Assembly: GCA_021773135.1 (NCBI GenBank)
Contig: JAJFKP010000004.1
Span: 124,001-188,000 of the forward strand
DNA length: 64,000 bases
Direction of reading: 5' to 3'
Source: Woeseiaceae bacterium
GTDB lineage: Bacteria; Pseudomonadota; Gammaproteobacteria; Steroidobacterales; Woeseiaceae
Part shown: positions 29,336-38,858 of the stretch, piece after piece
Position numbering within the stretch: position 1 is the first letter of the stretch
Layout of the letters: each line of letters begins with the position of its first letter
Program-made: the position numbers and the translations under genes
Notes under the pieces: model-generated
What the model was told of the DNA's origin: nothing
Database searches by the model: none
Seen by the model: the letters and a program-made list of their open reading frames with translations, nothing else

Positions 29336-30688
29336 CTATTCCTGCGCCGCGGACTCAGCGTCAACTGGCAAATTCTCGCCGGGAGGGTCATCGGTGGCCG
29401 GCGTGTCAACGACACCCACCGGTTCGTCCAGCAATGTCGTCGTGAGTTTGGTGAAACTGTTCTGCAGGTTCACGTAGTGCTCGCCTGTTCCGGGCCCGAC
29501 GAAACCGGTATGTATTTGCCGTACCCGACCCGCACGATCGATAAATATAGTCGTCGGAAAAGCGAGTACTGCACTCAGTGCTGGCAGCGTTTTCGCAGCA
29601 TCCGTCTTGTCGGAGATTCCGGCGATCAGCGTGTCGTATTCAATCGAGAATTTTTCGCGAAAGCGGCGCGCCTGCGCAGCCGCCAGCTCAGCATCCTCGA
29701 AGTGTTCAAACAGCAGTGCGACAATCTCGAGCCCCCGGCCTCGATATTTCTTGTGAAAGGGGGCAAGAAAGCGCGCTTCGTCATTGCAGTTCGGGCACCA
29801 GGTGCCGGCGATCGTGACAATAAGCACTTTGTCTTTGTACTTTTCGTCATCAATCGAAACCAGCACACCGTCCTCGTTCGGAAATTCGAATTCAAACCTG
29901 TCGTAACCGGGATTGAGAAAGGTCCTGCTGAACGCGTCGGGCAGCTTGGCATTTTGATTGCGTACGCCCGACCATTCCTGATGCCAGGATGTACCCGACC
30001 AGAAATCAGCACGTGCTATCTGTCCGTCTTCACCAACTCGGCCGGAGAAGAAAAACACGTGTGAACCGTCAAAGGTCGACATCTGAAAGTCATTGCCGCG
30101 AACGTGCCCGGCAAGATAACGATAGTCGCCGTTCGGGTGCAGAAACGTGCCGAACAGCCGCGATCCGCGCTGCGCGAATTCGCCGATATAACTGTTATCG
30201 TCATCTGCAGCATTTTCGCCGTGAAAAGTGACTGCCCAGCGTCCGGAAAGATCGATGCTCGGTGCGGCACTGGTTTTCTGGCGGGATTCGCCGCCCTGGA
30301 TCGCATTGAACGGCATTGTCTGTGTCTCGCCGTAGCGTTTGACCAGCGTCAGGTTGCCGGACAGCCGGCCGTCGGCTAGCGTCGCGTTCACCTCGCTGTT
30401 AAAGGCCGGAAATCTTAAGGTCAATTCGCCGTCAGAAAAGCGGACGTCATCGATGCGCACGCGTTCCTGGCCATTAATGAGGCTGGCCCGGTAGTTGCCG
30501 CCATCCTGACTAATTTCTATACCGGACTCGACGTCGCCACCGGGCAGCGTGATGTACGCCTGCCAGTAACCCACCGCCAGCCTGGTGGGTGCCGGCGCCG
30601 ATTCCTGAGCAGGTTTTTCGCAGCCATAGAGTGCGAGCACCGCGGCGCCTGCAATCAAAACTGTACGAAACGACCAGCAGCTTTTCAT
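29336..30688 (-). CDS. Lipoprotein with a C-terminal TlpA/thioredoxin domain
   Basis: A 450-aa exported protein. The signal peptide ends in a lipobox LYGC near residue 22. Residues about 25-260 form a beta-rich region of unknown family, and about 265-420 form a redoxin domain with active site WCPNC and a cis-Pro-like FPTTIF. The Cys-x-x-Cys suggests reduction or repair of disulfides in envelope proteins, but the partner is unknown. The ATG at 30688 follows a G-rich GGGGCGAG site. A short acidic tail ends the protein. Confidence 0.8.
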   Translation of the reverse strand: MKSCWSFRTVLIAGAAVLALYGCEKPAQESAPAPTRLAVGYWQAYITLPGGDVESGIEISQDGGNYRASLINGQERVRIDDVRFSDGELTLRFPAFNSEVNATLADGRLSGNLTLVKRYGETQTMPFNAIQGGESRQKTSAAPSIDLSGRWAVTFHGENAADDDNSYIGEFAQRGSRLFGTFLHPNGDYRYLAGHVRGNDFQMSTFDGSHVFFFSGRVGEDGQIARADFWSGTSWHQEWSGVRNQNAKLPDAFSRTFLNPGYDRFEFEFPNEDGVLVSIDDEKYKDKVLIVTIAGTWCPNCNDEARFLAPFHKKYRGRGLEIVALLFEHFEDAELAAAQARRFREKFSIEYDTLIAGISDKTDAAKTLPALSAVLAFPTTIFIDRAGRVRQIHTGFVGPGTGEHYVNLQNSFTKLTTTLLDEPVGVVDTPATDDPPGENLPVDAESAAQE

Positions 30689-30861
30689 TCTCGCCCCCAT
30701 GTCAGTAAACGGATTGTGGTGTCAGCGACGCTCAGTGTAGCGCACACGGTCTCCGCACGCGCAGTATGCAACCGAAAAAACCGGGCGGGTTGCCAACTTA
30801 TAGAACTCCCGAAGCCTTCAGGGTTCCTGCAGAATTTTACTATGTCCAGGGAAGGACCAGC

Positions 30862-32187
30862 ATGTTTGATCACGCACATGACTTACCCGCATCCCGGGTA
30901 GCAATCGCTGCAGACGGCGTTGACCCGATCTTCGCGGAAATCGCTGCGCTCGGCTTCGAAACGCCACCATGGTCAGGGCACGGCAAAAGCATCGCGTGTG
31001 GCACGTCCTTGCGCGTCTCTGTAAGTTGCGTTCTTGCCGGGCAGCGCGCCGCAGGTGACCTGCTCGATACCCTGCGCGGACTCATTGCGAAGCGGGTACC
31101 GGTGTGCCTGGTGCCTGACGATTTTCCAGGGGAAGTGCCCGCAATCGAGGCCTGGACAAAGTTTTGCGAACTGCTTCAGTCCGGGTTTTCCGGTCAGCAT
31201 GGTTGCAAACCTTACCTGGGCTTTTGCATGCATTCTCACCGGATGCCGCTTGACGCTTATTGCCTGATAGCGGATTCACTGCTGGGGCCGGGGCCGCGCT
31301 ATGTCTTTCTCGACAGTCTGCAAATGGCGGCGCACACCGATTCGCGGGTGGCGGAGCGCACGGCATCAAACTGGCGGTTTCTATGGCGGCATCGAAACCA
31401 CCCGCGGCCAGTGCAACCGGTTTACGGCGGCCTCGTTCGCAGCGCCTGTCGGCTGCTTGCCGACGAGGTTGCTGCAGCAGTCATACCGACCCGGTCGCTG
31501 CTCGCGCCGGCCGGTTCTGCCTGGCTGCCGCTCGGCTTGCCGATCAGCGCTTTCTGCAGCCAGGCAGGAACACCTGACTGGCAGCGGCTGCGCGCGGCTT
31601 TGCGTCGAGTGGTCGATCTGGCCGACAGCGTGTTACCAATGCTCGACTGGCATGACCCGCGCCAGCGCGCCGATGCCGCGACCAATCGACGCGTCGCGGT
31701 CTGCATCACCGGGCTGGGCGATCTGCTGCTGCAGAGTGGTCGCTCGCCGGGTGCACTGGAAAGTCTTGCCTGGCTGACCAGGCTGGTTCGTTTTATCCGA
31801 ACAGAATTGTCAGCACAGTCTTCCCGGCGGGCGGCCGCGACCGACCTGTTGCCAGCACTGGCGCAGGCAAGCCCCGTCCTTGGCTGGTCCGCCGGCAAGC
31901 ATCGCGAACGTTGGCAGCAGCAGTGGGACTTAGCCGTCAGCGAGGCTGCGGTGCGCCACCGTAACCTGCTGGCCATGTCGCCCGCATCGGTTTTGCCGGA
32001 CCGTAACCTTGGTTGTGCCGGGTTTGCCGACCTGCTACCCGTACTCGGTTTTGCGGACGCCTGGAGTTTCGACTGCAACGTGCAAACCCAGGAGTTTAAA
32101 CTGTCACAATTCAGGGATTTCCATCGTCGCGCCAGGGCAACCATTCAAAGCGCTCAGCGTGCTTCTTTCGTTGCAGCCGGGGTATGA
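30862..32187 (+). CDS. Ribonucleotide reductase (class II)-like protein lacking the active site
   Basis: A 441-aa protein with no catalytic family I can name. Residues about 213-400 resemble the C-terminal half of adenosylcobalamin-dependent ribonucleotide reductase: a proline-rich LPLG segment and DWQRLRAALRRVVDLADSVL, NRRVAVCITGLGDLLLQSG (compare RRIGLGFTGLGDAL), and HRNLLAMSPASVL (compare SHLLSIAPTGTIS). Where NrdJ has the catalytic NPCAE motif, this protein has LAPAGSAW, so Asn, Cys and Glu are missing. The first 210 residues are unrecognised. GGAAGGA before the ATG at 30862 decides the start; an in-frame ATG at 30766 has none. Confidence 0.6.
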   Translation: MFDHAHDLPASRVAIAADGVDPIFAEIAALGFETPPWSGHGKSIACGTSLRVSVSCVLAGQRAAGDLLDTLRGLIAKRVPVCLVPDDFPGEVPAIEAWTKFCELLQSGFSGQHGCKPYLGFCMHSHRMPLDAYCLIADSLLGPGPRYVFLDSLQMAAHTDSRVAERTASNWRFLWRHRNHPRPVQPVYGGLVRSACRLLADEVAAAVIPTRSLLAPAGSAWLPLGLPISAFCSQAGTPDWQRLRAALRRVVDLADSVLPMLDWHDPRQRADAATNRRVAVCITGLGDLLLQSGRSPGALESLAWLTRLVRFIRTELSAQSSRRAAATDLLPALAQASPVLGWSAGKHRERWQQQWDLAVSEAAVRHRNLLAMSPASVLPDRNLGCAGFADLLPVLGFADAWSFDCNVQTQEFKLSQFRDFHRRARATIQSAQRASFVAAGV

Positions 32188-32256
32188 ACTGAGATACGGT
32201 CTGTGGCCCGCTCGCGGTGTCCCGGACACCCAAGGAGCGCAGAGCTCGAGAGTCGC

Positions 32257-34095
32257 TTGCAGCCCGTAACGCCAGATATACATGGAGTAGCAGTTATGCT
32301 GCTCACCGCGGTTGCGCTGTTCCTGTTTACGCGCGATCGCCTGCCGCTCGAAACGTCGAGCCTCGCGATACTGATTATTCTGGTTGCCGGGTTCCAGTTA
32401 TTTCCTTATGAAACAGACGGCGACCCCCTGGGTCCGGCCCAGTTCTTCGCCGGCTTCGGGAATGAAGCACTGATCACGATCTGTGCCCTGATGATGGTGG
32501 GTAAGGCGCTCGAAACCACCGGTGCGCTGCAGCCGCTTGCCGCGATCGTGGGCCACGCCTGGTCGACGCGCCCGGTTCTTGCTCTGCTCGTGACCCTGTT
32601 CGCGGGCGCAGTTTTAAGCGCGTTTATGAACAACACGCCTATCGTTGTCTTACTAATGCCGATTCTCGTCGGTGTGTCCCTGCGCGTTAAGTTCCCGGTG
32701 TCCGGCGTCATGCTGCCAATGGGTCTTGCAACCATTGTAGGCGGTATGTCGACGACCATTGGCACGTCGACTAATCTCCTGGTGGTTGGCATTTCGCAGG
32801 ATCTTGGCCTGACAAAATTCGGTATGTTCGATTTCGTTCTGCCGGTCGCTATCGTCGGTGGGGTCGCCATTATTTTCCTGTGGCTGATCGCACCGAAACT
32901 GATACCCGAACGTATCCCGCCGTTGGCAGATACGACGCCGCGTGTCTTTAACAGTCAGCTGTTCGTCAAGGAAGGCGGATTTGCGGCAGGCAAGACGCTG
33001 TCGGAGGTACTCGCAAAAACCAATGGCGGCATGCGGGTAGACAGGATTCAACGCAGTGAATCACTGTTCCTCGCAAAATTGCCATCGGTAACGCTGCAGC
33101 CGGGCGACCGGCTGTTCGTTAAGGATTCGCCTGAGAATCTCAAGCACTTCGAGAGCCTGCTCGGTGCCACTCTGTACAACATTTCCGACAGTGAGCACCC
33201 GATTGACGATGACACGCCGTTGCAGGCAGAAGGGCAGCAGCTGGCCGAGGTCGTGGTAACGCGCGGCTCTCCGCTGCATTTGCGCAGCCTGGCTGCCGCG
33301 CGCTTCAGCGCGAGCTATGGACTGTTGCCACTTGCCATTCATCGCGCGCGTGCGCCGAGTTCACAGGTGACCGGCGACCTGAACTCGATCCGCCTGCGCG
33401 CTGGTGACGTGTTGCTCGTGCAGGGAACGCGTGATGCGATCGACACGCTAAAGGCCAGCGGCACGATGCTGGTGCTCGACGGCACGACCGATCTGCCGCA
33501 TACACATCTCGCCAATCGTGCCCTGGCTGTAATGGGTGCGGTCGTCGCGGCGGCGGCACTTGGCATCATGCCGATATCGGTCAGCGCGCTGATCGGTGTT
33601 GGCCTGATGATTGCGCTTGGCTGCCTCACCTGGCGTGACGCCGGCAATGCACTGTCGACGCAGGTGATCATGATCATTGTGACCAGTCTCGCATTGGGCA
33701 AGGCCCTGATGGGAACGGGCATGGCGGATTACCTGGCCATCGGATTTGTCAGCGCCGTGGCGGATCTGCCGGTGCCGATCATCCTCAGTGCCTTCATCCT
33801 GATCATGACCATCCTGACCAACGTGGTCTCCAACAACGCAGCGGCAGTTATTGGCACTCCGATTTCGGTTGCTATTGCCGGCCAGCTGGGCGCCGATCCG
33901 ATTCCGTTTGTGCTGGCCGTGCTGTTGGGCGCCAACATGAGTTTTGCGACGCCCTTCGGCTACCAGACCAACCTGTTGATCCTGAGTGCCGGCGGCTACA
34001 AATTTTCGGATTTTCTGCGTGTCGGTATTCCGCTGACAATCATCATGTGGCTGGGCTTTTCGCTGTTATTGCCGTTACTCTATGACCTCGGCTAG
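32257..34095 (+). CDS. SLC13-type anion permease with two RCK_C domains
   Basis: Inner-membrane carrier of about 612 aa. An N-terminal block of membrane helices (about 1-220) with the SNT-like GTSTNLL, two soluble TrkA-C/RCK_C domains (about 225-310 and 315-410), and a C-terminal block of helices with VVSNNAAAV and FATPFGYQTN match the divalent anion/sodium symporter family; sulfate or dicarboxylates are the usual substrates. The TTG at 32257 keeps the conserved VTPDI N-terminus; the ATG at 32296 has a better GGAG site but cuts into helix 1. Confidence 0.85.
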   Translation: MQPVTPDIHGVAVMLLTAVALFLFTRDRLPLETSSLAILIILVAGFQLFPYETDGDPLGPAQFFAGFGNEALITICALMMVGKALETTGALQPLAAIVGHAWSTRPVLALLVTLFAGAVLSAFMNNTPIVVLLMPILVGVSLRVKFPVSGVMLPMGLATIVGGMSTTIGTSTNLLVVGISQDLGLTKFGMFDFVLPVAIVGGVAIIFLWLIAPKLIPERIPPLADTTPRVFNSQLFVKEGGFAAGKTLSEVLAKTNGGMRVDRIQRSESLFLAKLPSVTLQPGDRLFVKDSPENLKHFESLLGATLYNISDSEHPIDDDTPLQAEGQQLAEVVVTRGSPLHLRSLAAARFSASYGLLPLAIHRARAPSSQVTGDLNSIRLRAGDVLLVQGTRDAIDTLKASGTMLVLDGTTDLPHTHLANRALAVMGAVVAAAALGIMPISVSALIGVGLMIALGCLTWRDAGNALSTQVIMIIVTSLALGKALMGTGMADYLAIGFVSAVADLPVPIILSAFILIMTILTNVVSNNAAAVIGTPISVAIAGQLGADPIPFVLAVLLGANMSFATPFGYQTNLLILSAGGYKFSDFLRVGIPLTIIMWLGFSLLLPLLYDLG

Positions 34096-34111
34096 GCGTC
34101 TGCCGAGCGGC

Positions 34112-34140
34112 TTGACGATGACGTGTGTCACAGGGATACT
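34112..34140 (+). promoter_or_regulatory. trp operon promoter
   Basis: TTGACG (34112-34117) and GATACT (34135-34140) are separated by 17 bp, a near-consensus sigma-70 promoter. Transcription would start at about 34147-34148, at or one base before the ATG of the Trp-rich leader peptide. This implies a leaderless leader-peptide mRNA. Confidence 0.7.
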
Positions 34141-34147
34141 CAGTCCC

Positions 34148-34216
34148 ATGAACGCACAGCGAATCGCCAACAGGAACTGGTGGTGGCTGCCCAACACGGA
34201 GAGGGCGGCTGGCTAG
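34148..34216 (+). CDS. trpL: trp leader peptide with three consecutive tryptophans
   Basis: A 22-codon ORF encoding a peptide with NWWWLP in the middle, ending in TAG. Three adjacent TGG codons (34178-34186) are the sensor of a transcription attenuator: ribosome stalling there would free the downstream antiterminator. No ribosome site precedes it and the predicted transcript begins at its ATG. It is too short for usual gene calling. Confidence 0.88.
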   Translation: MNAQRIANRNWWWLPNTERAAG

Positions 34217-34281
34217 CGTTTAGCAATAAACCAAAGACAACCAAAACCCGTCTCCACAGGATAGTGAAGACGGGTTTTTTT
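34186..34281 (+). terminator. trp attenuator with alternative hairpins
   Basis: Three mutually exclusive pairings are visible. Regions 1 and 2 pair GCTGCCC (34186-34192) with GGGCGGC (34203-34209). Regions 2 and 3 pair GGAGAGGG (34198-34205) with CCCGTCTCC (34247-34255), leaving one bulged G, as antiterminator. Regions 3 and 4 form a perfect 11-bp stem, AAAACCCGTCT (34243-34253) with AGACGGGTTTT (34268-34278), followed by more T residues as terminator. This is the classic Trp-codon-controlled design. Confidence 0.88.
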
Positions 34282-34349
34282 GTGCAGGGACGCACTTATG
34301 TCGCGAGCACATGGATGTGCAAGAGCGACGTTTATACACGGATGTATTT

Positions 34350-35804
34350 ATGCCGCAACCACAAGGAAGTGCCGAAGCGGCGTTTGTGCGCCATGGTGTA
34401 GAGGAAAATAAAGCAGAAATGAAGCCACCTTTTGACATCGCCGCTGACCTGGATACCCCGGTGTCCGCCTGGTTAAAGCTCGGTGCACTGCAGCCGCGCT
34501 ACCTGCTCGAGAGTGTTGAGGGCGGTGAACGGCTGGCACGCTATTCTTTCCTGGGTTTCGGCGATGCACTCGAGTTGCGGCTCGACCGGGATGGTTTTCG
34601 GGTAGGTGATGCAACGCAGGCTTACCCGGCCAACCGGCATGCATACCTGGACGTGCTGCGCAGCGGTTTGCGGCAAGCGCCGCGACTGGGGCCGGACGTT
34701 GCAGACCTGCCGTTTGCGGGCGGACTGGTCGGTGTTTCCGGCTACGATGTGGTGCGTCTGTTCGAGACACTGCCAACGCAGACGAAACCGCAGGCCGGCA
34801 TTCCCGAGGCGGCATTTTGTGCAACGTCATCGTTGCTGGTCTTCGATCACCTGACCCGCCGGGTCGCTTTGCTGCACGATGGCTCGGAGGCCGAGCGGGA
34901 AAGTTTGCGCCGCGAGGTTGTTGAACTCCTGCGCGGCGCCGTGCCGGGCAACAACAAGAGTTTTACCGTGGCAGCAGTCAGCGCGGGCATGACCGAAGAC
35001 GAGTATGCCGAGCGGGTGCGCGCCTGCAAGGAATACATCGCTGCGGGCGACATTTACCAGATCGTTATCTCGGTCCTGTTCAAGGGCCGCAGCGACGTGC
35101 CGCCGTTCGAGGTTTACCGCGCTCTGCGCCTGCTGAATCCATCGCCGTACATGTTCTTCTTCGATTTCGGCGAACTCAAGGTCGCCGGTTCCTCTCCGGA
35201 GGCACTGGTACGCCTGCATGCGGGCAATGCATCACTGCGACCCATCGCAGGCACGTTGCCGCGAGGTGCAACACCTGAGGCCGATCTGCAAAATGAAAAA
35301 GACCTGCTGGCTGATCCGAAAGAGTCCGCCGAACACGTCATGCTGGTCGACCTGGCGCGCAATGATCTCGGTCGTGTCGCAGTGCCTGGCAGCGTTCACG
35401 TGGATCCATACCGCTCGGTCGAGCGTTACAGTCACGTGATGCACATCGTTAGCGGCGTGCAGGGCCGGTTGGCACCGACAAATGATGCTTTCGACCTGTT
35501 TGCGGCGAGTTTTCCGGCAGGCACCCTGGTTGGCGCGCCAAAAGTGCGGGCCATGCAGATCATCGAGGAGATGGAGACCAGCGGTCGCGGCCTGTATTCA
35601 GGCACGGCGGGATATTTCGGCGCGACGGGCGACATGGACCAGGCAATTACCATTCGCACGCTGGTATTCAACGGTGATGAATACAGCTTCCAGGCTGGCG
35701 CCGGTATCGTCGCCGACAGCGTGCCGGTCAAGGAATACCAGGAGGTGCTGGCCAAAAGCGCTATCCTTAAAAAAGCTCTCGAAATCGCCGGTGACGGGCT
35801 ATGA
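34350..35804 (+). CDS. trpE: Anthranilate synthase component I
   Basis: Makes anthranilate from chorismate with ammonia supplied by TrpG. Family motifs are [19 protein letters not shown] (the feedback-site LLES region), [30 protein letters not shown] and the C-terminal [21 protein letters not shown]. The start is uncertain: ATG 34350 has GGA seven bases upstream, ATG 34419 ([16 protein letters not shown]) lies closer to the conserved domain, and ATG 34311 is also open. It overlaps trpG by four bases. Confidence 0.93.
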   Translation: MPQPQGSAEAAFVRHGVEENKAEMKPPFDIAADLDTPVSAWLKLGALQPRYLLESVEGGERLARYSFLGFGDALELRLDRDGFRVGDATQAYPANRHAYLDVLRSGLRQAPRLGPDVADLPFAGGLVGVSGYDVVRLFETLPTQTKPQAGIPEAAFCATSSLLVFDHLTRRVALLHDGSEAERESLRREVVELLRGAVPGNNKSFTVAAVSAGMTEDEYAERVRACKEYIAAGDIYQIVISVLFKGRSDVPPFEVYRALRLLNPSPYMFFFDFGELKVAGSSPEALVRLHAGNASLRPIAGTLPRGATPEADLQNEKDLLADPKESAEHVMLVDLARNDLGRVAVPGSVHVDPYRSVERYSHVMHIVSGVQGRLAPTNDAFDLFAASFPAGTLVGAPKVRAMQIIEEMETSGRGLYSGTAGYFGATGDMDQAITIRTLVFNGDEYSFQAGAGIVADSVPVKEYQEVLAKSAILKKALEIAGDGL

Positions 35805-36385
35805 CCGCGCGCATGCTGCTTATCGACAACTACGATTCCTTTACCTACAACCTGGTGCAGGCGTTTGCAGCGCTGGGTGCCGAGGTGCTCGTGCATCGTA
35901 ATGACGCAATTTCGGTTGCCGCCGCGCTGGCACTCGAGCCCACTCACCTGGTGATCTCACCCGGGCCGGGCCGGCCGGAAAGCGCCGGTCATTCCATGGC
36001 GATGATCGATGCGTTCGCAGGCAAGATTCCGCTGCTCGGTGTGTGCCTGGGTCATCAGTGCCTGGTGCAGTCGCTCGGCGGTGACATTGTGCGGGCAGAG
36101 CGACTGATGCATGGCAAGACATCTTTGGTGTCGCACGACAACGGTGCAATTTTTGCCGGGATGTCGCAGCCTTTCGAGGCTGGCCGTTATCATTCGCTGT
36201 GTGTGGATAAAATGAGTTTGCCCGATGAGCTGGTCATTACCGCGCAAACGGAACGCGGCGAAATAATGGGCGTGCGCCACAAATCACTCGCTCTCGAGGG
36301 CGTGCAGTTTCATCCCGAAAGCGTACTGACGCCGCAGGGCGATACGCTGATGGAGAACTTCGTACGGATGACAATTAATGGCTAG
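35801..36385 (+). CDS. trpG: Anthranilate synthase component II (glutamine amidotransferase)
   Basis: Class I glutaminase of 194 aa that supplies ammonia to TrpE. It shows [10 protein letters not shown] at the start, ISPGPGRPE, the nucleophile segment GVCLGHQC, and the His-Glu pair in [11 protein letters not shown]. It overlaps trpE by four bases and trpD by eight. It could also serve folate synthesis, as no separate pabA is seen here. Confidence 0.95.
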   Translation: MTARMLLIDNYDSFTYNLVQAFAALGAEVLVHRNDAISVAAALALEPTHLVISPGPGRPESAGHSMAMIDAFAGKIPLLGVCLGHQCLVQSLGGDIVRAERLMHGKTSLVSHDNGAIFAGMSQPFEAGRYHSLCVDKMSLPDELVITAQTERGEIMGVRHKSLALEGVQFHPESVLTPQGDTLMENFVRMTING

Positions 36386-37403
36386 AAATTATTCACAAGT
36401 GCTCGAGCATTTACTCAGCGGCAATTCGTTAACGGCGTCGGATTCGGCTGGACTGATGCACGACCTTGCCGATGGTGAACTGGAGCCCGCGCTGGCAGGT
36501 GCCCTGTTAGCGGCGCTGCGGGCAAAGGGCGAAACCGCCGCCGAGATCCGCGGTTTCGCGACCGCCATGCGCGAACTCGCCCTGCACCCAATGATTCCCG
36601 AAGGCGCGCCGACGGTCGACACGGTCGGCACCGGCGGTGATGGTTCCGGCAGCCTGAATCTCTCGACCGGCACGGGCCTGCTCGCGGCTGCTGCCGGTGC
36701 AAGGGTCGTGAAACACGGCAATCGATCGGTTTCCAGCAGGTCGGGCAGCGCGGACCTGCTGGAACGCTTAGGCATGCCAATGCCACTCGATGAGGCGGCC
36801 AGTATTGAATGCCTGAACGCACTGAATTTCACGTTCCTGTTCGCACCCGCTTATCACCCGGCCATGAAAGCGATCATGCCCGTACGTGGCGCGCTCGGTG
36901 TGCGGACTGTGTTTAACGTGCTGGGGCCACTGACCAACCCGGCCGCGCCGCCGTTTCAGCTTATCGGTGCGTTCAGCGTCGAGGCGGCGAAGCTCATGGC
37001 CGATTCCCTGTCCGGCATGCCCATTGAGCGGGCCTTCGTCGTGCATGGCGAGCCCGGCTGGGATGAGGCGACGCCGGCCGGTGACTTCGTGCTGTATGAC
37101 GTGCGCCCGGGGTCGGTCGAGGAGAGCAGTAGAACGCCGGAAGACTATGGGATGCAGCGCTGCGATCCGGCGGACCTGCGCGGCGGCGACGCTGCGCACA
37201 ATGCCGCAGAGCTTACCCGCGTGCTGTCCGGAGAAGACCAGGGCGCGCACAGGGACGCGCTCGTAATGGGAACATCGCTGGTGCTCGAGGTGGTCGGCCT
37301 GGCACGCGATCTGCATGACGGTGTCGCCATGGCCGAGGCTGCAATCGACAGCGACAAGGGAACCCGGTTTCTCGACGACTTCCGGCAACACTTCACCGGC
37401 TGA
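36378..37403 (+). CDS. trpD: Anthranilate phosphoribosyltransferase
   Basis: Transfers phosphoribosyl from PRPP to anthranilate. The 341-aa protein has the PRPP loop [35 protein letters not shown] and [15 protein letters not shown]. It stands alone rather than fused to trpG. The start overlaps trpG by eight bases and the stop overlaps the trpC ATG by one. Confidence 0.96.
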   Translation: MARNYSQVLEHLLSGNSLTASDSAGLMHDLADGELEPALAGALLAALRAKGETAAEIRGFATAMRELALHPMIPEGAPTVDTVGTGGDGSGSLNLSTGTGLLAAAAGARVVKHGNRSVSSRSGSADLLERLGMPMPLDEAASIECLNALNFTFLFAPAYHPAMKAIMPVRGALGVRTVFNVLGPLTNPAAPPFQLIGAFSVEAAKLMADSLSGMPIERAFVVHGEPGWDEATPAGDFVLYDVRPGSVEESSRTPEDYGMQRCDPADLRGGDAAHNAAELTRVLSGEDQGAHRDALVMGTSLVLEVVGLARDLHDGVAMAEAAIDSDKGTRFLDDFRQHFTG

Positions 37404-38215
37404 TGAGCAACTTTCTCCGCAACATGGCGGCAGCCAGCGCTGCGCGCGCAGTGGTCGCAAAGGTGACCTGGACGAACGGCGATCTGGACAAACCGGCGCA
37501 CCCGCTGCGGCTGGGTGAGTTTGACCTGATCGCCGAGATTAAAGACCGGTCGCCGGCCGAGGGCGAACTTGCAGCGGATGCCGGGCCCCGCGCGGAGCGC
37601 GCGGTTATATATGCGCGTGCCGGTGCGGCCGCTATCTCCGTGCTTACCGAGCCGGAACGCTTTGCCGGGCAGCTGGCGCACCTTGAGGAAGTGGTTCGCG
37701 CCGTTGCAGCTGACAAGACGCCGGTCATGCGCAAGGATTTTCTGGTCGATACGGTGCAGGTCCTCGAAGCGAAAGCCGCCGGCGCGAGCGGCGTGTTGCT
37801 GATCACGGCGATGCTCCACGATGACCAGTTGCACAGTTTGCTCGACTGCGCGTTTGAACACGATCTTTTCGTGCTGCTCGAATCTTTTGACGAAGACGAC
37901 TGGCAGCGCTCGCTTAAGCTTCTCGAGGTCAACCGCTATCGCGAATACGCTGCCCGCAGCAAGTTCCTGCTGGGCATTAACACGCGCGACCTGCGCACCC
38001 TGGCCGTGGATTCGGATCGCCTGCAACGGTTCGGATCGATGTTGCCGCAAGGCGTCACGTGTGTTGCAGAAAGCGGGCAGCATTCGGCAGACGATGCCGC
38101 GCGTGTCGCGGGCTGGGGCTATTCCACGGCACTGGTCGGCACTGCACTGATGCGAGCGGCGGACCCCGCTGTACTCATCCGCGAAATGTTGACGGCCGGG
38201 AGGGCGGTGGCCTGA
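37403..38215 (+). CDS. trpC: Indole-3-glycerol phosphate synthase
   Basis: Closes the indole ring of carboxyphenylamino-deoxyribulose phosphate. The 270-aa TIM barrel carries IAEIKDRSPAEGEL near the N-terminus (the usual KxxSPS lysine region reads KDRSPAEG), VMRKDFLVD, LLGINTRDLRTL, and CVAESG. It is separate from trpF, unlike the fused enterobacterial enzyme, and ends directly against trpF. Confidence 0.94.
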   Translation: MSNFLRNMAAASAARAVVAKVTWTNGDLDKPAHPLRLGEFDLIAEIKDRSPAEGELAADAGPRAERAVIYARAGAAAISVLTEPERFAGQLAHLEEVVRAVAADKTPVMRKDFLVDTVQVLEAKAAGASGVLLITAMLHDDQLHSLLDCAFEHDLFVLLESFDEDDWQRSLKLLEVNRYREYAARSKFLLGINTRDLRTLAVDSDRLQRFGSMLPQGVTCVAESGQHSADDAARVAGWGYSTALVGTALMRAADPAVLIREMLTAGRAVA

Positions 38216-38806
38216 ATGGCGACTCTTGTGAAAATTTGCGGCATGACAGATTCGGCCGCAGTGGCGGCTGCCGTTGCGGCCGGAGCAGATGCGATCGGTT
38301 TCGTTTTCTTTTCCAAATCTCCACGCAATGTGAGCGCACAGCAGGCGCGGCAGCTGGCAAACGATATGCCGAAGAATATTCGCCGCGTTGCCGTTATGCT
38401 GCACCCCGACGTCGCGCTGTGGAACGAAGTAGCCAGTGTATTTCGCCCGGACGTTTTGCAAACCGACGCCGCAGATTTCGCCTACCTGAACGTTGCCGCC
38501 GGCATTGAAAAGTGGCCGGTGATCCGTGAGGGTTCGGTTAGCGACGATACGTCTTTCCCGCAGACGTTTGTCTACGAAGGAAAGAAAAGCGGTTTCGGCG
38601 AGACGGTGAACTGGACTATCGCCGCAGGGATCGCACGCCGCGGCAACATGATCCTGGCGGGCGGCCTGGATATTGATAACGTCGGTGATGCGATCCGGCA
38701 GGTAGCACCGTTCGGCGTCGATGTATCGAGCGCAGTCGAATCCGAAAGAGGAAAAAAAGATGCCGCAAAGATTGCGGCTTTCGTCGCGGCGGCCCGGGTT
38801 GCATGA
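38216..38806 (+). CDS. trpF: Phosphoribosylanthranilate isomerase
   Basis: Amadori isomerase of 196 aa in tryptophan synthesis. It shows VKICGMTDSAAV with the catalytic cysteine, ADAIGFVFFSKSPRNVS, and LAGGLDIDNV followed by GVDVSSAVESERGKKD. The ATG follows the trpC stop with no gap. A 52-bp spacer leads to trpB. Confidence 0.95.
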   Translation: MATLVKICGMTDSAAVAAAVAAGADAIGFVFFSKSPRNVSAQQARQLANDMPKNIRRVAVMLHPDVALWNEVASVFRPDVLQTDAADFAYLNVAAGIEKWPVIREGSVSDDTSFPQTFVYEGKKSGFGETVNWTIAAGIARRGNMILAGGLDIDNVGDAIRQVAPFGVDVSSAVESERGKKDAAKIAAFVAAARVA

Positions 38807-38858
38807 AGCATAACGCTACGGCCTATTACGCTATGCAGTATCACAGACAGGAAAAACC

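Noticed and set aside
32203-32256. N-terminal extension of the SLC13-type transporter
   Set aside because: The added residues are polar and Arg-rich, unlike the family start, which begins at VTPDI; they also lack a ribosome site.
37145-38461. Long minus-strand ORF (438 codons) antisense to trpD-trpC-trpF
   Set aside because: It lies wholly opposite three well-identified trp genes, has no family resemblance or ribosome site, and is explained by GC-rich codon bias.
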